DNA of 55,632 nucleotides from Clostridium aquiflavi (GCF_031344075.1 NZ_JAVJAN010000027.1:1-55632), one strand, 5' to 3'; counted from the stretch's first letter, positions 35,043 to 44,750 are shown. A program made the numbers and translations. Notes: generated from the letters alone by a model not told the origin.

Positions 35043-35735
35043 ATGGCACTTTATACTATTTCAGATTTGCATTTAGCAATGAATGTTGAAAAGCCAATGG
35101 ATATATTTGGGGAAAATTGGGTTGGGCATTGTGAAAAAATAAAGAAAAATTGGCTAGAAAAAGTTAACGATGATGATATGGTATTAATAGCAGGAGATAT
35201 TTCATGGTCACTTAAGGAAAGCGATAGCAAGTTTGATTTAGACTGGATAGATTCTTTACCAGGTAAAAAAATTATAAGCAAAGGAAATCATGATTATTGG
35301 TGGGGAAGTATATCTAAATTAAATAAACTATATGAAAATACCAAATTTCTTCAAAATAATTTTTATACTTATAAAAATTATGCCATTTGTGGTACAAGAG
35401 GTTGGATCTGTCCTGGGGGAGATAAGTATTCATCTAAGGATGAAAAAATTTATAGTAGAGAACAAATAAGATTGAAATTATCTTTAGAGTCAGCAAAAAG
35501 TAATGGATATGAAGATATTATAGTTATGATTCATTATCCTCCAACTAATGATAAGTTTGAAAAATCAGCCTTTTTAGAAATATTTAAAGAATATGGTGTA
35601 AAGAAAGTTATATATGGACACCTACACGGCCCATCATTAAAAGGTAATTTATTAGATGGTGATTTAGATGGAATAGAATATATATTATCATCAGCAGATT
35701 ATCTTGATTTTAATCCAAAGCTGATTATAGAATAA
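35043..35735 (+). CDS. Metallophosphoesterase
   Basis: A calcineurin-like phosphoesterase of 230 residues with the full set of metal-ligand motifs: SDLHLAM (7-13), GDISWSL, GNHDYWW and GHLHG. The ATG at 35043 follows AAAGGTGAT at ideal spacing; an upstream in-frame start at 35013 begins at the previous stop and is less likely. It lies close behind the FlhB-like gene and may be co-transcribed with it. The substrate is unknown; the family includes phosphatases, nucleases and cyclic-nucleotide phosphodiesterases. Confidence 0.88.
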   Translation: MALYTISDLHLAMNVEKPMDIFGENWVGHCEKIKKNWLEKVNDDDMVLIAGDISWSLKESDSKFDLDWIDSLPGKKIISKGNHDYWWGSISKLNKLYENTKFLQNNFYTYKNYAICGTRGWICPGGDKYSSKDEKIYSREQIRLKLSLESAKSNGYEDIIVMIHYPPTNDKFEKSAFLEIFKEYGVKKVIYGHLHGPSLKGNLLDGDLDGIEYILSSADYLDFNPKLIIE

Positions 35736-35772
35736 AGATGTTGAAAAAATATTTTTTCAACATCTTTTTTTA
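35734..35772 (+). terminator. Terminator after metallophosphoesterase
   Basis: AAAGATGTTGAAAAAAT pairs with ATTTTTTCAACATCTTT, followed by a T-run. The rest of the gap to 36032 (260 bases) shows no recognisable element. Confidence 0.92.
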
Positions 35773-36032
35773 TGTCTAGGAAAGTATTAAATGTTTTCAA
35801 TTTAAAATCTAGTTATATTAATGGAGTGAGAGATGTGAAGTGTATGAAATATCATCAACTAAGTGGACGTGGCACAGCTATTTTTTATGTTAAGTAGTTG
35901 TAAGATTTTCTATATAAGTTGTAATTTAATTAATAACCTTTAGAGTTATTTTAAATTATAGTCATTAAGAACTATTTATATATACGGTGTATAACTTAAT
36001 ATAAGTAGTAATAATTTTATAGGGAGAACATT

Positions 36033-38417
36033 TTGGGAAAGGGATATATATTAGTAAGAATATTTAAGGTTAAGGAAGCTTTACCTAAAACTGAGGGAAA
36101 ACTCATAATTACTAATGCTGAAAATGGAAATGTAGTTTATGAGAAAGATAATGCATTTGATGTTAGTGGTAGAAGTGAATTAATAGAAGTAACTACGCCT
36201 GAAAAAAGTTTGTCTCAGCAGCCATATGAAGAAGGTACTATCCCATATTCTGTATATAATATAGATGTGCTATCTGAAAATTTTAAAGAAGTTATTGTTG
36301 AGGGAGTAAGTGCTTTTGAAGAAATAACTTCTATACAGAATATTGAGCTAATTGAAGAAGATAAAGAGAGTACTTTTAATGCTTCAGCAGAAAAAATTAT
36401 TATTTCGCCGGAACAGCTTGTACTTAATGCAAAAAGGGATAGACAAGTAGGTTCTATGGCTGAGCCTTTAGTTTTAGACAAGCCATATATACCTGAATTT
36501 ATTGTTGTACACTTAGGAACGCCAAGTTCAGCTGCTGAAAATGTGACGGTAGGGTTTATTGATTATATTAAAAATGTTGCTTCAAGTGAAATATATCCAA
36601 CATGGCCGGAAGAATCATTAAAAGCAAATATATATTGTCAAATATCATTTGCATTAAATAGAATTTATACAGAATGGTATAGAAGCAAGGGATATTCATT
36701 TCAAATCACTAATTCAACTGCGTATGATCAATATTTTATAAAAGGTAGAAATATATTTGATAACATAAGCAAAATAGTAGATGAAATTTTTAGTGAATAT
36801 ATTATAACTATTGGGAACAAAACCCCATTCTTTGCACAGTATTGCAATGGTACAACAGTTAAGTGTGATGGGTTATCTCAATGGGGAACTGTAGATTTAG
36901 CAAATGCTGGTATGAAAGCTTTAGGTATTCTTCAATATTATTTTGGCTATGATAAAACTTTAGTTAGAGCAACTATGATTGAAGGAATACCAGAATCTTA
37001 TCCAGGAACACCTCTTAGACTTAATGATGAAAATAATAATGTTAAGGTTATACAAAAACAATTAAATAGAATATCTAAAAATTTTCCTGCAATACCTAAA
37101 ATACCATATGAAAATGGGAAGTTTGATAAAATAACTGAAGATGCAGTAAAAGTATTTCAGAAAGTTTTTAATCTTACTCAAGATGGTATTGTAGGAAGAG
37201 CTACTTGGTATAGAATATCATCTATTTATGTTGGTGTAAAAAGATTAGCAGAGCTTGATCAAGAGCCAGAAATTGATGGAGAAAATCCACCTCCAGATTC
37301 AGGGGGAGAGTATCCAGGATATTTATTAAAGTATGGTTCAAGGGGAGAAAAAGTTAAAGAAGTTCAGAGTTATCTTTCAGTTATATCTAAATCGTATAAT
37401 ATACCAAGTATTAAGGCAGATGGAATATTTGGTCAAATGACAAAAGATGCTGTTATAGCTTTTCAAAGGTTATTTGGACTAGTTCCAGATGGAATAATAG
37501 GGATAAATACATGGAATAAAATATATTATGTATATAAAGATTTGATTAAAGGAACTGGACAACAAGGCCTTAATGAAGAATTTGATGGAAAATATCCGGG
37601 TTATTTATTAAGTTATGGCTCAAGAGGAGAAAAAGTTAGAGAAATGCAGACATATCTTTCAGTTATATCTAAATCATACAATATACCAAGTATTAATGCA
37701 GATGGAATATTTGGAGATATGACAAGAAATGCTGTGTTATCTTTTCAAAGATTATTTGGATTAGCTCAAGATGGGGTAGTAGGATTAAATACTTGGAATA
37801 AGATATATGAAATTTATAGAGGTTCAGAAAAGTCTAATGTAGAAGAAAAGATTTATTCAGCTGATTATCCAGGTTATGTGTTAAAAGAAAATTTATATGG
37901 CGATGATGTTAGATGGGTACAAACTTATTTAAATGCCATATCTGAGTTTTATAAAGAGATACCTAAGATAAAAGTAGATGGAATATTTAAGAAAAAAACT
38001 AAAAATGCCGTAATAGCCTTTCAAAAAAATTTTGGATTGAATGTAGATGGAAAAATTGGCGTAAATGATTGGAAAAAATTAATATCAGTATACAATAGTT
38101 TAGATGGTGGACAAAATATTAATAAATCTGATATATTATATGATTATCCAGGTTTTGATTTAGAATTAGGAGATCGAGACGGGTATGTCACAGTTTTTCA
38201 AAAGTATATAAATATTCTTGCTAAAAATAATTATTTATCAAATCAAATTATAGAAAATGGTGTATTTGATAAAAGAACGGAAAATGCTGTTAAAGAACTA
38301 CAGGAGAAGTTTGGATTAAAAGTAACAGGAATAGTTGATAAATTTACTTGGGATAAAACATCATCGTTATATGAAATTTTATATACTGGCAAGGGAATTA
38401 AAAGAAGTAGAAAATAA
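36033..38417 (+). CDS. SpoIID-like protein with five peptidoglycan-binding repeats
   Basis: A 794-residue protein without a clear signal peptide. Residues about 1-110 form an unknown beta-rich domain. Residues about 155-305 resemble SpoIID/LytB glycan-strand lytic transglycosylases: SSEIYPTWPEESLKANIYCQ (184-203) parallels the SEMPxSWPxEALKAQAVAAR core and keeps the catalytic-type Glu (E186). Five PG_binding_1 repeats follow, near 325-400, 428-502, 522-597, 613-690 and 705-785, each with the DGIFGxxTxxAVxxFQxxFGLxxDG pattern. The start is TTG at 36033 with AGGGAG six bases upstream. It probably acts on spore cortex or septal peptidoglycan. It could instead be a SleC-like assembly; the SpoIID match is by eye. 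Confidence 0.75.
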   Translation: MGKGYILVRIFKVKEALPKTEGKLIITNAENGNVVYEKDNAFDVSGRSELIEVTTPEKSLSQQPYEEGTIPYSVYNIDVLSENFKEVIVEGVSAFEEITSIQNIELIEEDKESTFNASAEKIIISPEQLVLNAKRDRQVGSMAEPLVLDKPYIPEFIVVHLGTPSSAAENVTVGFIDYIKNVASSEIYPTWPEESLKANIYCQISFALNRIYTEWYRSKGYSFQITNSTAYDQYFIKGRNIFDNISKIVDEIFSEYIITIGNKTPFFAQYCNGTTVKCDGLSQWGTVDLANAGMKALGILQYYFGYDKTLVRATMIEGIPESYPGTPLRLNDENNNVKVIQKQLNRISKNFPAIPKIPYENGKFDKITEDAVKVFQKVFNLTQDGIVGRATWYRISSIYVGVKRLAELDQEPEIDGENPPPDSGGEYPGYLLKYGSRGEKVKEVQSYLSVISKSYNIPSIKADGIFGQMTKDAVIAFQRLFGLVPDGIIGINTWNKIYYVYKDLIKGTGQQGLNEEFDGKYPGYLLSYGSRGEKVREMQTYLSVISKSYNIPSINADGIFGDMTRNAVLSFQRLFGLAQDGVVGLNTWNKIYEIYRGSEKSNVEEKIYSADYPGYVLKENLYGDDVRWVQTYLNAISEFYKEIPKIKVDGIFKKKTKNAVIAFQKNFGLNVDGKIGVNDWKKLISVYNSLDGGQNINKSDILYDYPGFDLELGDRDGYVTVFQKYINILAKNNYLSNQIIENGVFDKRTENAVKELQEKFGLKVTGIVDKFTWDKTSSLYEILYTGKGIKRSRK

Positions 38418-38513
38418 AAATTAAATATTTAATTTATAGTATTCATATTTTGCAAATAAAAGTATTCTCATTTTTAAAATATACTTTTTGTAATTTAAAT
38501 TTATTTTAATAAT

Positions 38514-38557
38514 AAAAAGAAAAGATGTAGAGGTAGTCTACATCTTTTCTTTTTTGT
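38514..38557. terminator. Bidirectional terminator
   Basis: AAAAAGAAAAGATGTAGA pairs with TCTACATCTTTTCTTTTT between convergent genes. Confidence 0.93.
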
Positions 38558-38575
38558 TAGCTTTAATTTAATATA

Positions 38576-39541
38576 TTATTTAGTAATACTTTTACTTAGG
38601 TTGTTTAATGTATTGTTAAAGTTATCTAAAGAATCTGATTGAACATCTAATTTAGACGCAATTTCTTGAGTTAATTCAGAATTTTTTCTTGCAATATCAT
38701 TTACTTTTTCAACACAATTAATAACATCATCTTTTTTATTTGAAGCAGTTGTAAGATTTCCTATACAAGTTGTAATTTCATCAATAGTTTCTTCTATAGA
38801 AGATTTAATATTACTAAAACTACCTTTTGTAGCATTTAATGAAGTATGTTGAACAGCTAAAGCGGAATTTCCAGAATTCATAGCTTCTGATGCTTGAATT
38901 ATATCTGTTTTAATTTCTTCTAATATATCTGTTATACTTTGAACCGCTAATTTTGAGTTTTCTGCAAGTTTTCTTACTTCACCAGCAACAACTGAGAATC
39001 CCTTACCAGCTTCACCAGCTCTTGCAGCTTCTATTGCAGCATTTAATGATAAAAGATTTGTTTGACTAGCTATTTGACTGATAGAATCAGTTATCATATT
39101 TACAGATTCTAATTTACTAACTAAAGCATTTATAGTTTTAGTTGAAACTGTAAACATATGTTGTAATTCATTTAATGATGTATCTAAATTTTCAATTGAT
39201 ACAATTCCATTATCAGCGACTTTATCTGTATCTAATACTTGTCCATGAACATTAGCAACATTTAATGCTAATTCTTCCATATTAGATCTAAAATCATGTA
39301 ATAAATCTGTTGCATGGTTTGCTTCATGATTTTCAGACATTGATAAGTTTGCTAAATGTGATACAGATGAATTAATATCGTTAATAGAGTTATGAATTTT
39401 AGAACTTTCAATTTTTAATTCAGAAAGACCTGTACCTATTTTACTAATTTCTGAATTATCATTAGTCTGTGGTAAAGTGATATTTTGTGTATTTTCTAAA
39501 GTCTTATCTTCTGTATATCTTTTGTTTTGAAAAAATCCCAT
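38576..39541 (-). CDS. Soluble chemotaxis signalling protein (MCP domain only)
   Basis: A 321-residue protein with no membrane segment and no recognisable sensor domain. The C-terminal ~230 residues form the chemoreceptor signalling coiled coil, with tip QTNLLSLNAAIEAARAGEAGKGFSVVAGEVRKLAEN; note GE where most have DE. HAMP is absent and the N-terminal ~70 residues are predicted helical. It may signal in the cytoplasm or in mixed arrays. GGGGGATAA precedes the ATG on the minus strand. It lies 46 bases downstream of the DUF2225 gene on the same strand, so the two are probably one operon. Confidence 0.88.
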   Translation of the reverse strand: MGFFQNKRYTEDKTLENTQNITLPQTNDNSEISKIGTGLSELKIESSKIHNSINDINSSVSHLANLSMSENHEANHATDLLHDFRSNMEELALNVANVHGQVLDTDKVADNGIVSIENLDTSLNELQHMFTVSTKTINALVSKLESVNMITDSISQIASQTNLLSLNAAIEAARAGEAGKGFSVVAGEVRKLAENSKLAVQSITDILEEIKTDIIQASEAMNSGNSALAVQHTSLNATKGSFSNIKSSIEETIDEITTCIGNLTTASNKKDDVINCVEKVNDIARKNSELTQEIASKLDVQSDSLDNFNNTLNNLSKSITK

Positions 39542-39587
39542 AAGATTTTATCCCCCTTTATTTATAGTTCTAAAGTCTTTAATTATA

Positions 39588-40268
39588 TTAATTATCGTTT
39601 GCTTTTATTAAATCTCGACCATTTCTAGCTAATTCTTTTATTTTATATGAAGCCCCAATAGTTGTTATAGCTTTAGAATACCATATAAGGGCCTCTGAAT
39701 CGTTACCAAGTCGTCTATTTAGTTCTCCTAAAATATACATTGTAGAATCACGTTGAAGACCATACATGGGAAATGATTCTACAATGTATGCTTCATTAAA
39801 ACCTTTTAATGCTTTTTCTAAAAAATGCAATTCATTTTGTATATCACCTAAAAGTCTATACATCCAAGCAATTTTTAAAGAAATCATAGCTTTGTTGCTA
39901 TAATTAGAGTTTAATATTACAGAAGTCACTAATGCAAGTTTATAACGCTCAACAGCAATACTTGCAGTAATTATATCTGGATAATCTCTAGGTTTCCATA
40001 AAGGTTTTATCTTTTCTAAAACAATTTCTTTCTGATGTTTTTTTATCTTAAAAAAATCTATTTTCATAGAAGCATATCCGCAATTGTTACAAATCCATAT
40101 ATCATAAAAATAAGGATTTGGTGAAGAATATCTTATGAAAAAATCAGAATCTTTAGATAGTATCCTTGGCGAATTAACTTTCACAGCATTAACTTTAAAT
40201 TTAAATTCACATATAGGACAATGCACTTGCTTTAGAAATAAATGTTTTCTTATTTCTGCCTCACACAC
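39588..40268 (-). CDS. DUF2225 family protein with zinc-binding cysteines
   Basis: 226 residues. An N-terminal zinc-finger-like pair of CxxC sites is present (CPICEFKF at 18-21 and CNNCGY about 40 residues later), followed by a helical TPR-like region (EALIWYSKAITTIG and similar pairs). DUF2225 has no established function. The start is GTG (minus strand, 40266-40268) with GAGGTGA upstream. It is followed by the soluble chemotaxis signalling gene, suggesting that the two proteins act together, for instance as sensor or adaptor; this is inference only. Confidence 0.8.
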   Translation of the reverse strand: MCEAEIRKHLFLKQVHCPICEFKFKVNAVKVNSPRILSKDSDFFIRYSSPNPYFYDIWICNNCGYASMKIDFFKIKKHQKEIVLEKIKPLWKPRDYPDIITASIAVERYKLALVTSVILNSNYSNKAMISLKIAWMYRLLGDIQNELHFLEKALKGFNEAYIVESFPMYGLQRDSTMYILGELNRRLGNDSEALIWYSKAITTIGASYKIKELARNGRDLIKANDN

Positions 40269-40454
40269 TTTATTTCACCTCAATATAAATTACATGTCAA
40301 ATTATAATTTACTTTTATTAAATTTATAATTTTAACCATTAAATTATACCACAATATACTATTAAAAAAAATAATTCTAATTAGATAAATAATTACACAT
40401 AATCTAAAGTTTTTGATATAATAAATATGAATGATATTTAAAAGGATGGTATTT

Positions 40455-41246
40455 ATGGCAATAAACGATTGGAAAAGTTTTTTAATGCCGTATGAGCAAG
40501 CAGTAGAGGAACTTAAGGTAAAATTAAAGTCTATAAGAAAAGAATATAGAAGAAAAAATGAATATTCACCGATAGAGTTTGTTACTGGCAGAGTAAAAGA
40601 AGTTTCTAGTATATTAGAAAAAGCTAATAAATTTGAAATACCTATAGATCAAGTTAGATATGAATTAGAAGACATAGCTGGAATAAGAATAATGTGTCAA
40701 TTTGTAGATGATATAACTAAAGTTGTAGAATTATTGCGTGGAAGAAAGGACATGCAAATTCTTTATGAAAAAGACTATGTTAGAAATGTAAAAGAAAGTG
40801 GTTATAGAAGCTACCACATGATAATAAAATATCAAGTAAATATGGCAGAAGGACCAGTAGATATTCTTGCAGAGTTCCAAATTAGAACTTTGGCTATGAA
40901 TTTTTGGGCTACTATTGAACATTCGCTTAATTATAAATATAAACAAAACATACCTACTCAGTTGAAAGAAAAACTTAAAAGTTCAGCTGATGCAGCTTTT
41001 AAATTAGATGAAGAAATGCTACAAATAAAAGATGAAATAAAAGATGCCCAAAAGCTTTTTGAAGTGAAATCTAGCATAATTTCAAATATTATGAACTCTT
41101 TATTGACTTTAAGCTCATTAGGTAAAGAAGCAGAAGCAGCAAGACATGAAAAGACTTTAAATAAACTTATTCAATACGGAGAAATTTGGGAATTGGATAA
41201 CTTATTATTTTATGTTAAAAAAGATGTTGAAAAATATAGAGAATAA
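40455..41246 (+). CDS. Small alarmone synthetase (RelA/SpoT domain, YjbM/RelQ-like)
   Basis: It makes (p)ppGpp by moving pyrophosphate from ATP to GDP or GTP. The 263 residues have only the synthetase domain: VRYELEDIAGIRIMCQF (68-83), VKESGYRSYHMII (112-124) and EFQIRTLAMNFWATIEHSLNYKY (140-162), without HD hydrolase, TGS or ACT domains. That is the RelQ/RelP type rather than long Rel. The ATG at 40455 follows AAAGGATGG; the in-frame ATG at 40431 lacks a binding site. A hairpin terminator follows. Confidence 0.93.
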   Translation: MAINDWKSFLMPYEQAVEELKVKLKSIRKEYRRKNEYSPIEFVTGRVKEVSSILEKANKFEIPIDQVRYELEDIAGIRIMCQFVDDITKVVELLRGRKDMQILYEKDYVRNVKESGYRSYHMIIKYQVNMAEGPVDILAEFQIRTLAMNFWATIEHSLNYKYKQNIPTQLKEKLKSSADAAFKLDEEMLQIKDEIKDAQKLFEVKSSIISNIMNSLLTLSSLGKEAEAARHEKTLNKLIQYGEIWELDNLLFYVKKDVEKYRE

Positions 41247-41247
41247 T

Positions 41248-41290
41248 ATTAAAGCTATGTTTGATAGTATATCAAACATAGCTTTAATAA
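41248..41290 (+). terminator. Hairpin after the alarmone synthetase gene
   Basis: ATTAAAGCTATGTTTGATA (41248-41266) pairs perfectly with 41270-41288 around a three-base loop. The T-run is poor (TTTAATAATAGG), so it may be a weak terminator or an mRNA-end stabiliser. Confidence 0.6.
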
Positions 41291-41324
41291 TAGGTAAAAT
41301 TTCAAAAGAAAGGATTATATAATC

Positions 41325-42104
41325 ATGATAGGAAAAGAATTAATGAAAAAGTTAAAAGAAAATCCAGAATATATTAAAGAAATTAGATATATAGATGATG
41401 AGCTTAATTTATTTATAGTTAAAAATAATGCAAATAATATAAAATATATTGAAAATCCAAGTAAAGAAGTGCAGTTAGAAGCAATAAAAGGTAGTCCATT
41501 ATCAATACAATATATTGATAATGTCTATGAAGATGTTGGAGCTATATGTGTAAAAGCATTATGGAATTCATTAAAATATATAAAAAATCCAACAGAAAAA
41601 ATAATAAGAGAAGCTATTAATACTAAGGGATGGGCAATTCAATTTATAAAAAATCCATCTGAAGAATTGCAAATTTTAGCTGTTGAAAGAGATTTTGATG
41701 CTATTAAATATATAGAAAATCCGTCAGAAGAAGTACAATTAACAGCTATTAAAAATTATTATTCGGCAATTAGGTATATAAAAAACCCAACTTTAAATGC
41801 AAAATTAGCAGCTATTGCATCACATGAGGAAGGAATAAATTATATTTCTAATTATGATTTAGATGAAGTAAAATTATTTATTTATAAAAATATAAATGTT
41901 GTTAAATATATTTATGAAAATATAGATATAGATTTAGTTATAGAAGTTTTAATGGATAAGATAAAAAATGAAAATATAGAAGAAAAATACATGAGAGATT
42001 TTTTAGAATTAGAAATCTTAGAAATGGATAAAGTTAATTTTGTCTGGGAATATGGATCTAAAAATGCAAAGAAAATATTAGTTGATTATAAATTATCTAT
42101 GTAA
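41325..42104 (+). CDS. Tandem helical-repeat protein (DUF4116-like)
   Basis: A 259-residue protein built of about seven copies of a 23-24-residue unit with the pattern IKYIENPSEEVQLxAIK. The clearest copies are near residues 38-55, 85-100, 108-125 and 131-148. Such repeats form solenoid-like scaffolds for protein binding. There is no signal peptide or membrane segment. AAAGGA precedes the ATG. It is followed after 83 bases by a MoxR ATPase and then a metalloprotease/VWA protein on the same strand. Its function is not known; a recognition or adaptor role for the ATPase is an inference from position. Confidence 0.72.
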   Translation: MIGKELMKKLKENPEYIKEIRYIDDELNLFIVKNNANNIKYIENPSKEVQLEAIKGSPLSIQYIDNVYEDVGAICVKALWNSLKYIKNPTEKIIREAINTKGWAIQFIKNPSEELQILAVERDFDAIKYIENPSEEVQLTAIKNYYSAIRYIKNPTLNAKLAAIASHEEGINYISNYDLDEVKLFIYKNINVVKYIYENIDIDLVIEVLMDKIKNENIEEKYMRDFLELEILEMDKVNFVWEYGSKNAKKILVDYKLSM

Positions 42105-42187
42105 TGTTAAGCTATATAAATGAGATGAGAATTATAATTAATTTTAAGTAATAAAAAATATTACATGCAATAAAGGGGGAAGATATT

Positions 42188-43276
42188 TTGAATTATACAG
42201 AAACTTTAAAAACAGCTGATTTAGTTATGAATTCAAAGGATGTACCATTAATAATTGGAGAAAGTGGAATAGGAAAAACATCATTAGTTAGAGAGATAGC
42301 TAAAAATGATAATTATTCATTAGTTACTATAGACGCAAATCTTTTAAAAGAGGGAGAAATAGGGGGGTTGCCTGTAGTAGAAAATAGAGAGGTAGTGTAT
42401 GCAACACATAATAAGTTGATAGAGGTAAAAAATTTATTATGTAAAGATGATATAAATGGGGTTATATTATTTATTGATGAATTAAATAGATGTGATCACG
42501 CAGTTTCACAGGAGCTTATGAACCTTATATTAAACAGAGAGATAAATGGTTATGTTTTAGATGAAAGAGTGAAAGTTATTGCAGCTATGAATCCATCAAA
42601 TAAATATGATGGATTTTCAGACAGTCAATATGAAGTAGTAGATATGGATCCAGCTCAAGAAGATAGATTTGTATGGTTAGAAATGCAATCTGACGTAAAG
42701 GAATGGATAAAATGGGGAATGAGTACAGATGGGAATATTCATGAACACATAATAGAATTTATATCTACATTTCCTCAATACTTACATACGCCAAACTCAA
42801 TGGAAAGCATAAAAGCAACTCCAAGAAGCTGGCATAGAATATCTAAAGCTTATGAGGTGTATTTAAATAACAAGGATAAATATGATTTTAATATATTTTT
42901 AAATACAGTGAGAGGAAATGTTGGACCTAATATATGTAATGATTTTGCTGATTTTATACTTCATATAAGAAAACCACTGATCAAAGTTGAAGAGTTATTT
43001 GAAAATGAAATTTTAAGTTTTGATTTAAAGGAAAAGTTAGAAAATGAAAATCACTCAAGATTATATATATTAGCTAAAAATGCAATCTTATTTGTAGAAA
43101 GAAATTCTTCAGAAAAGAATTTAATATTATTTTCAAAGGTGTTAGATTTATATCCTAGAGATTTAAGACTTGGAATAATGAAAGAAATTAAGAAAGACCA
43201 TAAAGATGGGTTATATGAATTGTTATTAAATCAAGATGAATTTATAGAAAGCTTTTTTAACATATTTATCAAATAG
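42188..43276 (+). CDS. MoxR-family AAA+ ATPase
   Basis: A 362-residue AAA+ protein with Walker A GESGIGKT (24-31), Walker B LFIDE (94-98), sensor 1 AAMNPSN (132-138) and the GG insert region typical of MoxR. These ATPases act as chaperone-like remodelers, usually paired with a VWA-domain protein, as here. The start is TTG at 42188 with AAAGGGGGA upstream. It lies between the repeat protein and the HExxH/VWA protein. Substrate and trigger unknown. Confidence 0.9.
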   Translation: MNYTETLKTADLVMNSKDVPLIIGESGIGKTSLVREIAKNDNYSLVTIDANLLKEGEIGGLPVVENREVVYATHNKLIEVKNLLCKDDINGVILFIDELNRCDHAVSQELMNLILNREINGYVLDERVKVIAAMNPSNKYDGFSDSQYEVVDMDPAQEDRFVWLEMQSDVKEWIKWGMSTDGNIHEHIIEFISTFPQYLHTPNSMESIKATPRSWHRISKAYEVYLNNKDKYDFNIFLNTVRGNVGPNICNDFADFILHIRKPLIKVEELFENEILSFDLKEKLENENHSRLYILAKNAILFVERNSSEKNLILFSKVLDLYPRDLRLGIMKEIKKDHKDGLYELLLNQDEFIESFFNIFIK

Positions 43277-43393
43277 CATATTTTCAGTAAAATGTTAATA
43301 TGTATATAGGTAAAGCTTAGAAGAGTCGTTAAGTTTAAATATTAAGTATAGTTGCATTAAATAGACATGAATACAATCGAAAGGAGGAGTTAG

Positions 43394-44725
43394 GTGGATT
43401 TTAATAATAAAAAAGAAGAACTTTTAAAAAAAGCGTATAATATAAAAAGTATTGATGAATTTGATAATATGTATATAAGGAGTTTCTTTGAACTAGTTGA
43501 AGAGGTTATTCTTGATTTATTAGAAAGTGAAGATTCATTTTTTGGTCAATTTATGTTAAGAGTAAAAAGGCAAATAAGAATTGAGTTGAAATCACCTATA
43601 GCTACTATTCCTAAAAGAAGTGGATTTAACATGTACTTTAACCCTATATTATTTTTACAGTGTGAAAAAAAAGAAATGTCAGCATTATTTAAGCATGAGA
43701 TTTATCATATAATGTATTCACATTTTTCTAGAGAGAGAAAAATGAAAGAAAGATTAAGTAAAGAAGCTATAAATACTGCACTAGATATTTCGATAAATCA
43801 ATATATAAAAAATCTTCCACCTTGGAGTAAAAAGATTAATTCTATAAATATGGAATATAATTTAAATTTAAAAGAAGATAGAAGTGCAGAAGAATATGCA
43901 GAGGAAATTTATAAATCAATTAAGTCAAGAATAAAGGACCCTAAAATTGACAAAGAAGAGTCATTAGATGAAATTAATTTAGAGAATGCTCATGATATAT
44001 GGGAAGAAATAGATGTATCTCAAGAAGACATTGAAAGTTTAACGAAGAAAACAGCAGTTAGCATATGTGATAAAAATATGCCAAGTGATATTGAAGAGAT
44101 AATTTTAGCTTATAGTGAAAACGCAGAGATATCTTGGCAAAGAATATTAAAAAATTTATTACCATCTGTAAAAAATGGATATAAAAAAACTACAACTAGA
44201 AGAAATAGGAGGCAACCTAATAGATTAGATTTGAGAGGAAGGTTACCAAAAAACAACTCAGAATTAATAGTTGCAATTGATATAAGTGCAAGTATGAGTG
44301 ATGATACTTTACATAAAATTTTGGTTGAAATATTAGAGATTAGTAAAACTATAAATAATGATATAATAATAATAGAATGTGATGATACCATTAAAAGAGT
44401 ATACAAATTACGAAGTCCAAAAGATATAAAAAAGAGAAGTGAAAATAATGGATCAACTGCCTTTACTCCGGTATTTAGATATATATTAGAAAATAATTTA
44501 AGAAATGCTGTATTAATTTATTTTACAGATGGTGTAGGAGAAAAGGAATTAGATATAAAGCCGTTGAATAAAAGAATAATATGGGTGTTAATTGGTTCAG
44601 AAGAATTTTCATTAAAAAATCATTATGGAACAGTAAAGAGAATAAGCAGTGATAAGAAAGAAAAAGTTGAAGGAAATATTGGGTTACGTATGGTTAATTC
44701 AGTAATACATGATTGGGCTAGATAA
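43394..44725 (+). CDS. DUF2201-like metallopeptidase/VWA protein
   Basis: A 443-residue partner of the MoxR ATPase. The N-terminal half has a zincin motif HEIYH (101-105, in LFKHEIYHIMYSHFSRE). The C-terminal domain is VWA-like, with the MIDAS motif DISAS (D296, S298, S300), a later GSTAFTP and FTDG. This layout matches DUF2201 proteins (putative metallopeptidase plus VWA), which commonly travel with MoxR. The start is GTG at 43394 with AAGGAGGA upstream. No membrane segment is present. A metal-bound protease activity is predicted but not shown. Confidence 0.87.
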   Translation: MDFNNKKEELLKKAYNIKSIDEFDNMYIRSFFELVEEVILDLLESEDSFFGQFMLRVKRQIRIELKSPIATIPKRSGFNMYFNPILFLQCEKKEMSALFKHEIYHIMYSHFSRERKMKERLSKEAINTALDISINQYIKNLPPWSKKINSINMEYNLNLKEDRSAEEYAEEIYKSIKSRIKDPKIDKEESLDEINLENAHDIWEEIDVSQEDIESLTKKTAVSICDKNMPSDIEEIILAYSENAEISWQRILKNLLPSVKNGYKKTTTRRNRRQPNRLDLRGRLPKNNSELIVAIDISASMSDDTLHKILVEILEISKTINNDIIIIECDDTIKRVYKLRSPKDIKKRSENNGSTAFTPVFRYILENNLRNAVLIYFTDGVGEKELDIKPLNKRIIWVLIGSEEFSLKNHYGTVKRISSDKKEKVEGNIGLRMVNSVIHDWAR

Positions 44726-44750
44726 CAAGTAAGTAATTAATTAAAATGAC

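Noticed and set aside
35828..35899. Possible small ORF (about 23 codons from a GTG) before the SpoIID-like gene
   Set aside because: Too short, with a poorly placed ribosome binding site and no composition signal; not supported without conservation.
43290..43360. Very degenerate left arm of the foldback family between MoxR and VWA genes
   Set aside because: GTTAATATGTATATAGGTAA and following bases are only loosely similar; in AT-rich DNA this could be chance.
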